Positions 16,016 to 22,165 of a DNA stretch of 30,072 bases are shown here, piece after piece; positions within the stretch are counted from its first letter, which is position 1, and every line of letters begins with the position of its first letter. The stretch spans positions 1-30,072 of the forward strand of contig CAMCYT010000004.1 of the NCBI GenBank assembly GCA_945885485.1, read 5' to 3'. The translations under genes were made by a program, and so were the position numbers. The notes under the pieces were generated by a model. That model was given only the letters and a program-made list of their open reading frames with translations, made no database searches and had not been told where the DNA came from. Origin of the DNA: Prosthecobacter debontii (GTDB taxonomy: Bacteria; Verrucomicrobiota; Verrucomicrobiia; Verrucomicrobiales; Akkermansiaceae).

Positions 16016-16117
16016 GGTTGCTAGTTTGAAGTTTTCAGTGTTCAGGGAAGAGATGTTGTGTGGCGCCAGTTTTGTTTTCGGTATTTGCATAACACTGAAA
16101 ACTAGAAACTAGCAAAC
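16016..16117. repeat. Long inverted repeat with heptad character, atpG-atpD spacer
   Basis: The 27-base arms at 16016-16042 and 16091-16117 are complementary at 24 of 27 positions and enclose a 48-base centre. The arms show 7-base phasing: CTAGTTT, GAAGTTT, TCAGTGT on the left; AACACTG, AAAACTA, GAAACTA on the right. The structure fills the 113-base spacer. The sequence differs from the TTAGTTA-type arrays in the neighbouring spacers, but the architecture is the same. Confidence 0.75.
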
Positions 16118-16123
16118 TTAGTG

Positions 16124-16984
16124 TTACTCCATCGCCTTCATGGCGGTGGTGATTTCTAGGAGTTCGGCGGTGATCGCGCCTTGGCGGACCTTGTTGTATT
16201 CGAGGGTGAGCTCTTTGATGAATTTTTTGGCGTTATCGGTAGCGGCTTTCATCGCGACCATACGCGCAGAGTGCTCGGTGGCGCGGGATTCGAGAAGCGC
16301 TTGATAGACTTGGAAGTTCACGTAAAGCGGAAGGATGGATGCGAGGACTTCGTCAACCGAAGGCTCGAATAGCGAATCCTTGCTGTCACCATCGATGGCA
16401 CCTGAATCCTCCGTCAGAACGGGTGGAAGCACGGGCAGGAGTTGTTTGACCTCAGGGACTTGAGTCAAGGTGTTCACGAAACGGGTGTAGACGATGGAAA
16501 CTTTATCGTAATTTCCTTCGGTGAATTGTTTGGTGAGGAGAGCTGCGATCGCGCGAGCATCTGCAAACGGAACCGGATCTTTCACCGAGTAGTCGGCGAG
16601 GATTTTCTTGCCCAATTTCTCCAGCATGATGCGAAGTTTACGACCCACGGTGACGTAGTCGGCAGTGGCAGAAGTTTCGGCGCGGAGTTTTTTGGCGAGG
16701 TTGGTGTTGAGCGGACCGCAAAGGCCTTTATCGGTTGAAACAACAAGGACGAGCTCGCGGTTACCTTCCCGAGCTTCGAGGAGCGGATGTGAAACCTCAT
16801 CTGCGAAGTTTGCGGAGATGTCACTCAAGACGGCGTTGAGCTGGGATGAATAATCCCGACCAGCCATGGCTTGGTCTTGGGCTTTTTTCATCTTCGCGGC
16901 CGCAACAAGCTGCATCGCCCGCGTAATCTGGGCGGTGTTCTTGACCGATTTAATTCGGCGGCGGATGTCTCGGAGGTTGGCCAT
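16124..16984 (-). CDS. atpG: ATP synthase F1 gamma subunit
   Basis: A 286-residue rotor shaft subunit. The N-terminal helix has the family signature (MANLRDIRRRIKSVKNTAQI, then TRAMQLVAAAKMKKAQ) and the C-terminal helix ends NKVRQGAITAELLEITTAMKAM. The central Rossmann-like part includes VLVVSTDKGLCGPLNTNLAK. Length is typical. The gamma helices rotate inside the alpha3beta3 ring and couple it to the c ring. It lies between atpA and atpD, each separated from it by spacers of about 95-113 bases filled with inverted repeats. Confidence 0.96.
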   Translation of the reverse strand: MANLRDIRRRIKSVKNTAQITRAMQLVAAAKMKKAQDQAMAGRDYSSQLNAVLSDISANFADEVSHPLLEAREGNRELVLVVSTDKGLCGPLNTNLAKKLRAETSATADYVTVGRKLRIMLEKLGKKILADYSVKDPVPFADARAIAALLTKQFTEGNYDKVSIVYTRFVNTLTQVPEVKQLLPVLPPVLTEDSGAIDGDSKDSLFEPSVDEVLASILPLYVNFQVYQALLESRATEHSARMVAMKAATDNAKKFIKELTLEYNKVRQGAITAELLEITTAMKAME

Positions 16985-17000
16985 TTTTTACTGCGTAAAA

Positions 17001-17073
17001 TGTTAAAGGTTATGAGTTATTTGTTATTAGTGAAGAGTGCCGATTCTGAGTCTTTTAACTAATAACTTCTAAC
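17001..17073. repeat. Inverted heptad-repeat array, atpA-atpG spacer
   Basis: Direct-phase units TGTTAAA, GGTTATG, AGTTATT, TGTTATT, AGTGAAG occupy 17001-17035. Inverse units TTTTAAC, TAATAAC, TTCTAAC occupy 17053-17073. Unit sequences match those of the atpD-atpC spacer (AGTTATT and TTCTAAC are shared exactly). Complementary halves allow a hairpin in the transcript. Confidence 0.7.
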
Positions 17074-17079
17074 GGAAAT

Positions 17080-18621
17080 TTATTTCCAGCTCTTCTTGAA
17101 GTCGTCGATGGCTTGTTTGACGGTGTCGACCATGACGGCGTCTTTCTTGAGATCTGGTTTTTCGTTACGGATCTTGTCGAGGATGTCGCCTTTGCGGGTG
17201 TTGAAGAATTCGCCCATCGCGTCTTGGCAACGGCCGATGTCTTTCACTGCCACGTCGTCGAAGTAACCGTTCTGCATCGCAAAGAGGTAGATCGACTCCA
17301 TCTCCATCGCGAGTGGGGAGTATTGGTTTTGCTTGAAGAGCTCAACGATACGAGCACCACGCTCAAGTTTTCTCTTGGTCTGTGCATCGAGATCGGAACC
17401 GAACTGAGCGAAGGCCTGAAGCTCGCGGTATTGGGCGAGGTCGAGCTTGGTGGTTCCTGCAACCGATTTGATCGTCTTGGTTTGCGCAGCGGAGCCGACG
17501 CGGGAAACGGAGAGACCAACCGAGATCGCGGGGCGGATACCTTGGTAGAAAAGGTCGGTTTCAAGATAGATCTGACCGTCGGTGATCGAGATCACGTTGG
17601 TCGGGATGTATGCGGAAACGTCGCCTGCTTGCGTTTCAATGATAGGCAGAGCGGTGAGTGAACCGCCACCGGCTGCATCGGTAAGACGAGCGGAACGCTC
17701 GAGCAAACGGGAGTGAAGGTAGAAAACGTCACCTGGATAAGCCTCACGACCGGAAGGGCGGCGAAGGATGAGGGAAACTTGACGATAAGCCACGGCGTGT
17801 TTGGAAAGGTCATCGAACACGATCAAGCAATCCTGACCTTTATCCATGAGGTATTCAGCAATCGCGCAACCCGCGTATGGAGCGAGGAACTGCATGGCAG
17901 CTGCGTCCGAAGCGGAAGCGGAAACGATGGTGGTGTATTCCATCGCGCCGGCGTCTTCGAGGATTTTCTGGATACGGGCGACGTTGGAGAGTTTCTGACC
18001 GATGGCAACGTAGATACAAAACATCGGCTTGTAGTTCTGCAGCTTGCCTTGCTCAGCAGCTTTGTTTTGCTGGGCTTGAGAAATGATGGTGTCCACAGCA
18101 ATGGTGGTTTTGCCGGTGGCACGGTCACCGATGATCAGCTCGCGCTGACCGCGGCCGATTGGCACCATGGCATCGATCGCCATAATACCGGTCTGCACTG
18201 GAACGGAAACGGATTTCCGTTTGATGATACCAGGAGCGATTTTCTCCATCGGGTATTGAGCGGATGCAGCGATTTCGCCTTTGCCGTCAATGGGTGCGCC
18301 GAGGGCGTTAACCACGCGACCGAGAAGAGCTTCACCGACAGGAATGGAAAGGAGTTTACCGGAGGTGCGGCAGGTTGCGCCTTGGGTTACGGAAGCGTAA
18401 TCACCAAGAAGAACGACACCTACTTCGCTTTCCTCAAGGTTCAGCGCCATGCCAGTCACACCGCCATCGAACTCAATCATTTCATTGAGCATGACGTCGG
18501 AAAGGCCTTCGACGATGGCGACGCCGTCACCGACTTTACGGACGGTGCCGGTATTGGTTTTCTCAACGCTCGAGCTGATGCCGGCGATTTGTTTTTCGAT
18601 GTCCTGGAGGATGCTGCTCAT
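17080..18621 (-). CDS. atpA: ATP synthase F1 alpha subunit
   Basis: A 513-residue regulatory nucleotide-binding subunit of standard length. The P-loop GDRATGKT is at 165-172. The N-terminal barrel has VRKVGDGVAIVEGL (28-40). The block CIYVAIGQKLSNVARI, the Walker B region CLIVFDDLSKHAVAYR and the signature PAISVGLSVSRVGSAAQ are present. The nearby ALPIIETQAGDVSAYIPTNV is well conserved. It follows atpH by 45 bases of heptad-repeat DNA and precedes atpG. There is no sign of damage or insertion. Confidence 0.97.
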   Translation of the reverse strand: MSSILQDIEKQIAGISSSVEKTNTGTVRKVGDGVAIVEGLSDVMLNEMIEFDGGVTGMALNLEESEVGVVLLGDYASVTQGATCRTSGKLLSIPVGEALLGRVVNALGAPIDGKGEIAASAQYPMEKIAPGIIKRKSVSVPVQTGIMAIDAMVPIGRGQRELIIGDRATGKTTIAVDTIISQAQQNKAAEQGKLQNYKPMFCIYVAIGQKLSNVARIQKILEDAGAMEYTTIVSASASDAAAMQFLAPYAGCAIAEYLMDKGQDCLIVFDDLSKHAVAYRQVSLILRRPSGREAYPGDVFYLHSRLLERSARLTDAAGGGSLTALPIIETQAGDVSAYIPTNVISITDGQIYLETDLFYQGIRPAISVGLSVSRVGSAAQTKTIKSVAGTTKLDLAQYRELQAFAQFGSDLDAQTKRKLERGARIVELFKQNQYSPLAMEMESIYLFAMQNGYFDDVAVKDIGRCQDAMGEFFNTRKGDILDKIRNEKPDLKKDAVMVDTVKQAIDDFKKSWK

Positions 18622-18629
18622 AAAATAAG

Positions 18630-18664
18630 GGTGAGGAGTGAGTAGTGAATGGTGAAAAAGGAAA
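18630..18664. repeat. Heptad repeats, atpH-atpA spacer
   Basis: Five 7-base units fill the 45-base spacer: GGTGAGG, AGTGAGT, AGTGAAT, GGTGAAA, AAGGAAA. They match the AGTGAAG unit of the atpA-atpG array in type. No opposite-phase partner is present, so no hairpin is predicted. Confidence 0.6.
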
Positions 18665-18666
18665 TG

Positions 18667-19059
18667 TTAGAATGCTTTGGAGAGGCGGTCGATACGGCCT
18701 TGGACGGAGCCGTCCAAAACGTCGTCGCCGACTTTGATACGAAGCCCACCTAGGAGCTCCGGGTTGATTTTGTATTCGATGGTAAGTTTGTTGCCGTAGT
18801 CTTTAGTTAGGCCTGCCTCAACTTTCTGGCGCTCTGCGGCATCGAGTGCGACTGCACTCTCGACGGTGACCGCACGGCGAGCTTCTTCAAGACGCACGAG
18901 ACGTTGGATCGAAGCTAGGATCGCTTGAAAATCACGGGGTTTTGCGGCGATGAGTTTGGAAACCAGATCCCGCAGCTTGTTGTCGTCAAGCTGGCCGTTC
19001 ACTTGGCACAAGCCGAACAGGCGGCGAGCGGTGGCAGCGGCGATTTTGGAAATTTTCAT
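18667..19059 (-). CDS. atpH: ATP synthase delta subunit, shortened
   Basis: A 130-residue peripheral-stalk subunit, clearly shorter than the usual length of about 175-180. The start resembles family N-termini (KIAAATARRLFGL) and the C-terminal domain is standard (YKINPELLGGLRIKVGDDVL, then DGSVQGRIDRLSKAF). The missing 45 or so residues therefore come from the N-terminal helical domain that binds alpha. The ATG at 19059 is the only possible ATG start because the atpF stop codon is in the same frame just upstream. The gene sits 30 bases after atpF. I regard it as functional but reduced. Confidence 0.88.
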   Translation of the reverse strand: MKISKIAAATARRLFGLCQVNGQLDDNKLRDLVSKLIAAKPRDFQAILASIQRLVRLEEARRAVTVESAVALDAAERQKVEAGLTKDYGNKLTIEYKINPELLGGLRIKVGDDVLDGSVQGRIDRLSKAF

Positions 19060-19089
19060 CGTTGTCTGGTTAGGAAAGAAATCGAGGGA

Positions 19090-19632
19090 TTAGTTGCCGA
19101 CTTTAGCGAGGGCCTCTGCGTTGATGCGGTGTTGGTCATCGGAGGTGAGGACTTTGCCGGTGACTTGTGTAGTGGTGCTTGCGACGAGACGGCCGAATTC
19201 GCGTTTGAGCTCGGCGGAGATGCGCTCGCGGTCGGCGTTGGCAGCGGCTTCTGCCTTCGTGAGGATTTGTTGTGCTTGGGCGATTGCCTCTTGAGCTTTT
19301 TGCTCGGTGAAAGCAGCGGCACCTTGTTTGGCCTCTGCTACTAGACGTATTGCATCTTCGTTTGCCTTGGCGATGGCGGCAGCGGTGGTGGCTTCGGAGT
19401 CAGCAAGTTGCTTCTCGATACGCTTCAATTTCTCTTCGCCGGCGACGATGCGCTCGCGGCGTTGCTCTAGCATGGCTTGAATCGGGCCGAAGGCGAATTT
19501 CTTGAGAACAATGATGACCAAGAAGAAATTGACAACCTGTGCGGCAAAAAACGCACCGTGTAGTCCGAAGGTCTTCGAGAGAGCCTCAAGGGCATTCGGG
19601 TGTTCGGCTGCTGTTGCAAGTAAGGTCATCAT
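19090..19632 (-). CDS. atpF: ATP synthase Fo b subunit
   Basis: The start chosen is ATG at 19632, or the adjacent ATG at 19629; a longer frame to 19767 would run through the hairpin after atpE and lacks family features. The resulting 180-residue protein has one membrane helix (about 22-40, FFAAQVVNFFLVIIVLKKFA), then a long alpha-helical coiled coil with the family start FGPIQAMLEQRRERIVAGEE and abundant Ala/Glu/Lys, forming the peripheral stalk. It lies 79 bases after atpE and 30 before atpH. No Shine-Dalgarno sequence is evident. Confidence 0.94.
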   Translation of the reverse strand: MMTLLATAAEHPNALEALSKTFGLHGAFFAAQVVNFFLVIIVLKKFAFGPIQAMLEQRRERIVAGEEKLKRIEKQLADSEATTAAAIAKANEDAIRLVAEAKQGAAAFTEQKAQEAIAQAQQILTKAEAAANADRERISAELKREFGRLVASTTTQVTGKVLTSDDQHRINAEALAKVGN

Positions 19633-19676
19633 GGCTGGTAAGTCGTTTGGAAAATGAAGAAGTAAGAAAGGGGGAA

Positions 19677-19704
19677 GCTGCGTGCGCCCAGAGGCACACG
19701 CAGC
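19677..19704 (-). promoter_or_regulatory. Strong hairpin between atpE and atpF
   Basis: On either strand GCTGCGTG (19677-19684) pairs with CACGCAGC (19697-19704). A further three base pairs follow after one mismatch, giving an 11-bp stem and a 4-base loop. It begins 7 bases after the atpE stop. On the minus strand it is followed by a pyrimidine-rich TTCCCCCTTTCTTAC, so it could be a leaky terminator or a 3'-stabilising structure that raises atpE mRNA relative to downstream genes. Confidence 0.6.
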
Positions 19705-19711
19705 AAAATGC

Positions 19712-19906
19712 TTAGAACGGCACTGCGAATGCGGTGAGGATAAAGATACCCTCGATAAGTGCTGCAAGAATGATCGAAATCACGAGGACTGGGGTAGCTG
19801 CACCGGGGTTACGGCCCGTTGCTTCTGCTGCCTTGGATCCAAGAAGACCGATACCAATGCCACCACCGAGGGCGGCGAGGGCTACTGCGAATGCTTTAGT
19901 CATCAT
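19712..19906 (-). CDS. atpE: ATP synthase Fo c subunit
   Basis: The start chosen is the ATG at 19906 (19903 is equally possible). A longer frame upstream is not supported. The protein is a compact 64 residues, against about 70-90 in most bacteria, with two membrane helices. Helix 1 is rich in glycine (VALAALGGGIGIGLLGSKAA) and helix 2 carries the ion-binding glutamate in LAALIEGIFILTAF (E52). The loop has the conserved RNP (32-34). The Na+ ligand pattern (Q in helix 1, ES/T in helix 2) is absent, so H+ coupling is predicted. An A-rich leader precedes it and a strong hairpin follows. Confidence 0.95.
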   Translation of the reverse strand: MMTKAFAVALAALGGGIGIGLLGSKAAEATGRNPGAATPVLVISIILAALIEGIFILTAFAVPF

Positions 19907-19935
19907 ATAGTTTGTTTTGTTTTGTGTTGTTTTTC
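19907..19935 (-). promoter_or_regulatory. A-rich unstructured leader before atpE
   Basis: On the minus strand the 29 bases before the atpE start are almost only A and C (ending AACAAAACAAACTAT), with repeated ACAAA units and no Shine-Dalgarno sequence. Such unstructured A-rich leaders can enhance initiation. The c subunit is needed in about ten-fold excess, and E. coli atpE is known to have an upstream translation enhancer. The role here is inferred by analogy. Confidence 0.4.
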
Positions 19936-19979
19936 TGCATCCCCCACGTGCTGTGACATGGTCTGAATGCGGAGATGGT

Positions 19980-20819
19980 TTAGTGCGATTCGTGCTCATC
20001 TCCATGGTCGCAGATGAGTTTGAGGAAAATCGCGCAAAGAAGGGTGAATACTAGCGCTTGGACGAAGCCGACGAGGAGCTCCATAAAGTAGAACGGAAGC
20101 GAAGGAAGGAACGCGAGGTAATCTGGCACCAGCGCCATCAGCTTCTCAAGTGTCTGTTCGCCACCGTATATATTACCGAAAAGACGGAAGGAGAGAGCGA
20201 CGGGGCGGATGGCAATGGAAATGATTTCAAGAAAGCCGACGAAAATGAACAACGGCATCAGCGTCCAGAACAAGAAGCCTTTGACGCCTTTCGGGGCGAA
20301 AATGTGTGCGATAAAGCCTTTCAGGCCGTTTTCCGAGATCGCCCAGTAGATCCAGAGGATCGCAAAGGTGAATGCCATTGCTGCGGTCATGTTGATGTCA
20401 GCATTACCGCCACGGAGGATAGGCGTCCCTCCATAAGTTACTGTGCCGACTCCTGGGATAAGCCCGAGATAGTTGGTAACTAAGATAAAGAAGAAAATCG
20501 AACCAAAGAACCAGAACGTGCGCTTGGTCAGGTGAGCTCCCATCAGTCCTTCAAGGAAGGTATAGAGAGACTCAACCACCCACTCCGCAAAGTTTTGAAA
20601 TCCAGTCGGGACAAGGCTCATTTTGCGAGTCGCAATCTGACAGAAAATAACGATCAAGATAACAGCCAGCCAAACCATGGTGATGGAGTTGGTAATTGGC
20701 AGCGATTCGTGAAGGGGCTGTGCATCCAATGGCAATGCATGATGCGCACCTTCCGCACCGAAAGCCGATGCGAAGGCCAGAAGCCAGAGGCCTAAAGTTG
20801 TGACTAAAAAACGCGTCAT
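19980..20819 (-). CDS. atpB: ATP synthase Fo a subunit
   Basis: A 279-residue membrane subunit that forms the proton half-channels. The conserved arginine that contacts the c-ring carboxylate is in VALSFRLFGNIYGGEQ. The N-terminus starts with a hydrophobic, signal-peptide-like segment (FLVTTLGLWLLAFASAFGA) followed by a histidine-rich stretch, a known feature of many bacterial a subunits. Downstream helices include FWFFGSIFFFILVTNYLGLI and LVGFVQALVFTLLCAIFLKL. The tail is histidine-rich (DHGDEHESH). This is the first gene of the operon; atpI is not upstream. The promoter region carries three nearby inverted repeats. Confidence 0.96.
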   Translation of the reverse strand: MTRFLVTTLGLWLLAFASAFGAEGAHHALPLDAQPLHESLPITNSITMVWLAVILIVIFCQIATRKMSLVPTGFQNFAEWVVESLYTFLEGLMGAHLTKRTFWFFGSIFFFILVTNYLGLIPGVGTVTYGGTPILRGGNADINMTAAMAFTFAILWIYWAISENGLKGFIAHIFAPKGVKGFLFWTLMPLFIFVGFLEIISIAIRPVALSFRLFGNIYGGEQTLEKLMALVPDYLAFLPSLPFYFMELLVGFVQALVFTLLCAIFLKLICDHGDEHESH

Positions 20820-20863
20820 GGGTGAATACAGGGAAAGTGAGGCGACGGGTGATAGCTATCCCC

Positions 20864-20891
20864 CCTATACACCGCAAGAGCTATTTGTGAA
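20864..20891 (-). promoter_or_regulatory. Candidate sigma-70-type promoter of the atp operon
   Basis: On the minus strand TTCACA (20886-20891, one mismatch to TTGACA) is followed after 16 bases by TATAGG (20864-20869, four of six matches to TATAAT), 45-50 bases before the atpB start. The -35 element lies inside the 20-base palindrome. Verrucomicrobial promoter consensus is not certain, so this is a pattern match only. Confidence 0.4.
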
Positions 20892-20903
20892 AATTTTCAC
20901 AAA
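20884..20903. promoter_or_regulatory. Perfect 20-base palindrome with CRP/FNR-type core before atpB
   Basis: TTTGTGAAAATTTTCACAAA is perfectly self-complementary. It contains TGTGA-N6-TCACA, the half-sites and spacing of the E. coli CRP consensus. It is 65-84 bases before the atpB start and overlaps the candidate -35 element. A CRP/FNR-family regulator is therefore a natural candidate ligand, but no such regulator is encoded in the window. Confidence 0.6.
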
Positions 20904-20905
20904 GT

Positions 20906-20927
20906 CGGATTTTGGGTGGAAAATCCG
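20906..20927. promoter_or_regulatory. Second inverted repeat beside the CRP-like site
   Basis: CGGATTTT (20906-20913) and AAAATCCG (20920-20927) are perfect 8-base arms with a 6-base spacer, two bases from the 20-base palindrome. It may be a second operator or a hairpin. Its tight clustering with the first palindrome suggests a compound regulatory site, but no known factor is assigned. Confidence 0.4.
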
Positions 20928-21030
20928 CGTGGAATCAGGGGTTTTATGTCACAAACCCGTAACTCCATCGAACAACACCATTTCAGAAAACCAAAATTTT
21001 CTGCTTGGTGTTTGCGCGTGTACGTCTCTA

Positions 21031-21134
21031 GGACCGCGAGTCTCCAGACTCGTGTGCAATTGAATGAATCAGAATTGAGTCTAAATATCGCTCATACTCA
21101 TTCATGCACATGCGAGACTGGAAACTCGCGGTCC
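21031..21134. repeat. REPIN-like paired-hairpin repeat, copy A
   Basis: The 37-base arms at 21031-21067 and 21098-21134 are complementary over about 31 positions around a 30-base centre, with GGACC and GGTCC at the two ends. Each arm contains its own hairpin: CGAGTCTCCAGACTCG (7-2-7) on the left, and a decayed CGAG...CTCG on the right. This nested architecture matches copy B at 28531-28609. It has no coding potential and lies between the atp operon and the HU gene. Confidence 0.8.
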
Positions 21135-21371
21135 CAAGGTCACGCTCTCAGTGACTTCTATTTTTCCTGTTAGAAATAGCCTAACCGCACACACATAACG
21201 CGAAACAATTTCTGTTAGAAACGCAGCGCCCAACCGACCGACCGCCGTCAATTCAGGGCGCACAAGCGAGAAATCAGGAGAAAGTCAAGCAGTGCCTTGA
21301 AAAAAATCCTTATGTTTATTGAAGATTTTGTCTTGCCAAAAAGCGGCACGATTCGCACAAACGCTTTTGCC

Positions 21372-21647
21372 ATGAACAAAGCAGAACTTATTGAATCCAT
21401 CCAAAAAGCCCTCGGAGCAGACGCAACCAAGCGTGCCGCTGAACAAGCCCTCGACGCAGTCCTCGACTCGATCGCAAAAGGCGTGAAAAAAGACAAGAAA
21501 GTCCAGATCATCGGATTTGGCACTTTCGAGGTTAAAAAGCGTGCAGCTCGTATGGGCCGCAATCCGAAGACTGGAGAAGCTCTTAAAATCGCCGCATCCA
21601 AGTCGGTTGGTTTCAAAGCATCCTCCGTTCTTAAAGGAAGCCTCTAA
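21372..21647 (+). CDS. HU/IHF-family DNA-binding protein
   Basis: A 91-residue nucleoid protein when started at ATG 21372 (MNKAELIESIQKAL), the normal HU length; a longer upstream frame adds 25 residues without family features. The signature is complete: VQIIGFGTFEVKKRAARMGR (44-63), NPKTGEALKI, then the flexible DNA-binding arms with the proline in RNP. HU homodimers bend and compact DNA. The gene is followed by a small hairpin (21652-21669) and a strong bidirectional terminator. It is convergent with the TM2-protein gene. Confidence 0.96.
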   Translation: MNKAELIESIQKALGADATKRAAEQALDAVLDSIAKGVKKDKKVQIIGFGTFEVKKRAARMGRNPKTGEALKIAASKSVGFKASSVLKGSL

Positions 21648-21651
21648 TGTA

Positions 21652-21669
21652 TTAGCGGTTCACCGCTAA
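21652..21669. terminator. Small hairpin after the HU gene
   Basis: TTAGCGG-TTCA-CCGCTAA is a perfect 7-4-7 hairpin four bases after the HU stop, 26 bases before the main terminator. It is not followed by a uridine run on the plus strand. It probably stabilises the HU mRNA 3' end or works together with the second hairpin. Confidence 0.5.
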
Positions 21670-21687
21670 ACAAAAGATCTTCAAAAC

Positions 21688-21726
21688 CTAAAAAACCTCG
21701 GCCTTCACTGGCCGAGGTTTTCTTTT
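21688..21726. terminator. Bidirectional rho-independent terminator
   Basis: CCTCGGCC (21696-21703) and GGCCGAGG (21710-21717) form a perfect 8-bp GC-rich stem with a 6-base loop. It is flanked by A-tracts on the left and T-tracts (TTTTCTTTTT) on the right. It therefore can terminate both the HU transcript (plus) and the TM2-protein transcript (minus). Confidence 0.9.
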
Positions 21727-21754
21727 TAGAAGTTGAATGTTTGATTCCTGATTT

Positions 21755-22114
21755 TTAGAACCAGCCTTTACGACCCACAACATAGGTTGCGACAAATTCG
21801 TCATCGGATTTGGTGAGGTAGAGAATTCCTTCGATAACGCCTATAATGCCAACAGCCATTGTAGGTAGTCCGCAGACAAATAAACCTACGAATCCGATGG
21901 CCAACATAATGACGCCTTCCACGGTGTAACCTAAAACAAATTTGTGGATGCCAAATGAACCGAGAAGGATTGCCAATATCCCAGCGATCATTTTTTTATC
22001 TTTCTGCTCTTTGGTATACACCGCTGGAGCAGGAGCTGTTGGTGGCTGAACTGGGGGAGTTGTTGCCTGTTCTGGAGGCGTGGACGATTCGGGAGTTGAT
22101 GATTCTTCTGACAT
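21755..22114 (-). CDS. TM2-domain membrane protein
   Basis: A 119-residue protein with a proline/threonine-rich N-terminus (about 1-33), then a TM2 domain: KDKKMIAGILAILLGSFGIH, HKFVLGYTVEGVIMLAIGF and GLPTMAVGIIGVIEGILYLT. Two membrane helices joined by the G-x-H-x-F-x-x-G-Y motif are visible (GIHKFVLGYT). TM2 proteins are widespread small membrane proteins whose function is poorly known. It converges on HU with a shared terminator. The gene on its 5' side is divergent (start 22166), leaving 51 bases. Confidence 0.88.
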   Translation of the reverse strand: MSEESSTPESSTPPEQATTPPVQPPTAPAPAVYTKEQKDKKMIAGILAILLGSFGIHKFVLGYTVEGVIMLAIGFVGLFVCGLPTMAVGIIGVIEGILYLTKSDDEFVATYVVGRKGWF

Positions 22115-22165
22115 GGTGGTTGTCGATTATCAGAAATTGTTCATTCTAGCAAGCAGTAAGCCGAC

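Larger units (their letters stand above)
20820..21371. other. 552-base non-coding region upstream of the atp operon and HU gene
   Basis: No credible gene is seen. It holds a promoter-like sequence and three inverted repeats near atpB (20864-20958), the paired-hairpin repeat 21031-21134, a 10-base direct repeat CTGTTAGAAA (21167-21176 and 21212-21221) and an AT-rich stretch before the HU start. A perfect 10-base palindrome GATAGCTATC is at 20851-20860. The third inverted repeat is GGGTTT (20939-20944) with AAACCC (20953-20958). Confidence 0.6.

Noticed and set aside
19090..19767. Longer atpF start at 19767
   Set aside because: The extension would read through the hairpin and the end of atpE and has no b-subunit features.
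19712..19906. Sodium-coupled ATP synthase
   Set aside because: The glutamine in helix 1 and the ES/T pair after the glutamate in helix 2, needed for Na+ binding, are absent.
19712..20005. Longer atpE start at 20005
   Set aside because: The extra 33 residues overlap the end of atpB and have no c-subunit features; the compact start at 19906 fits the helix pattern.
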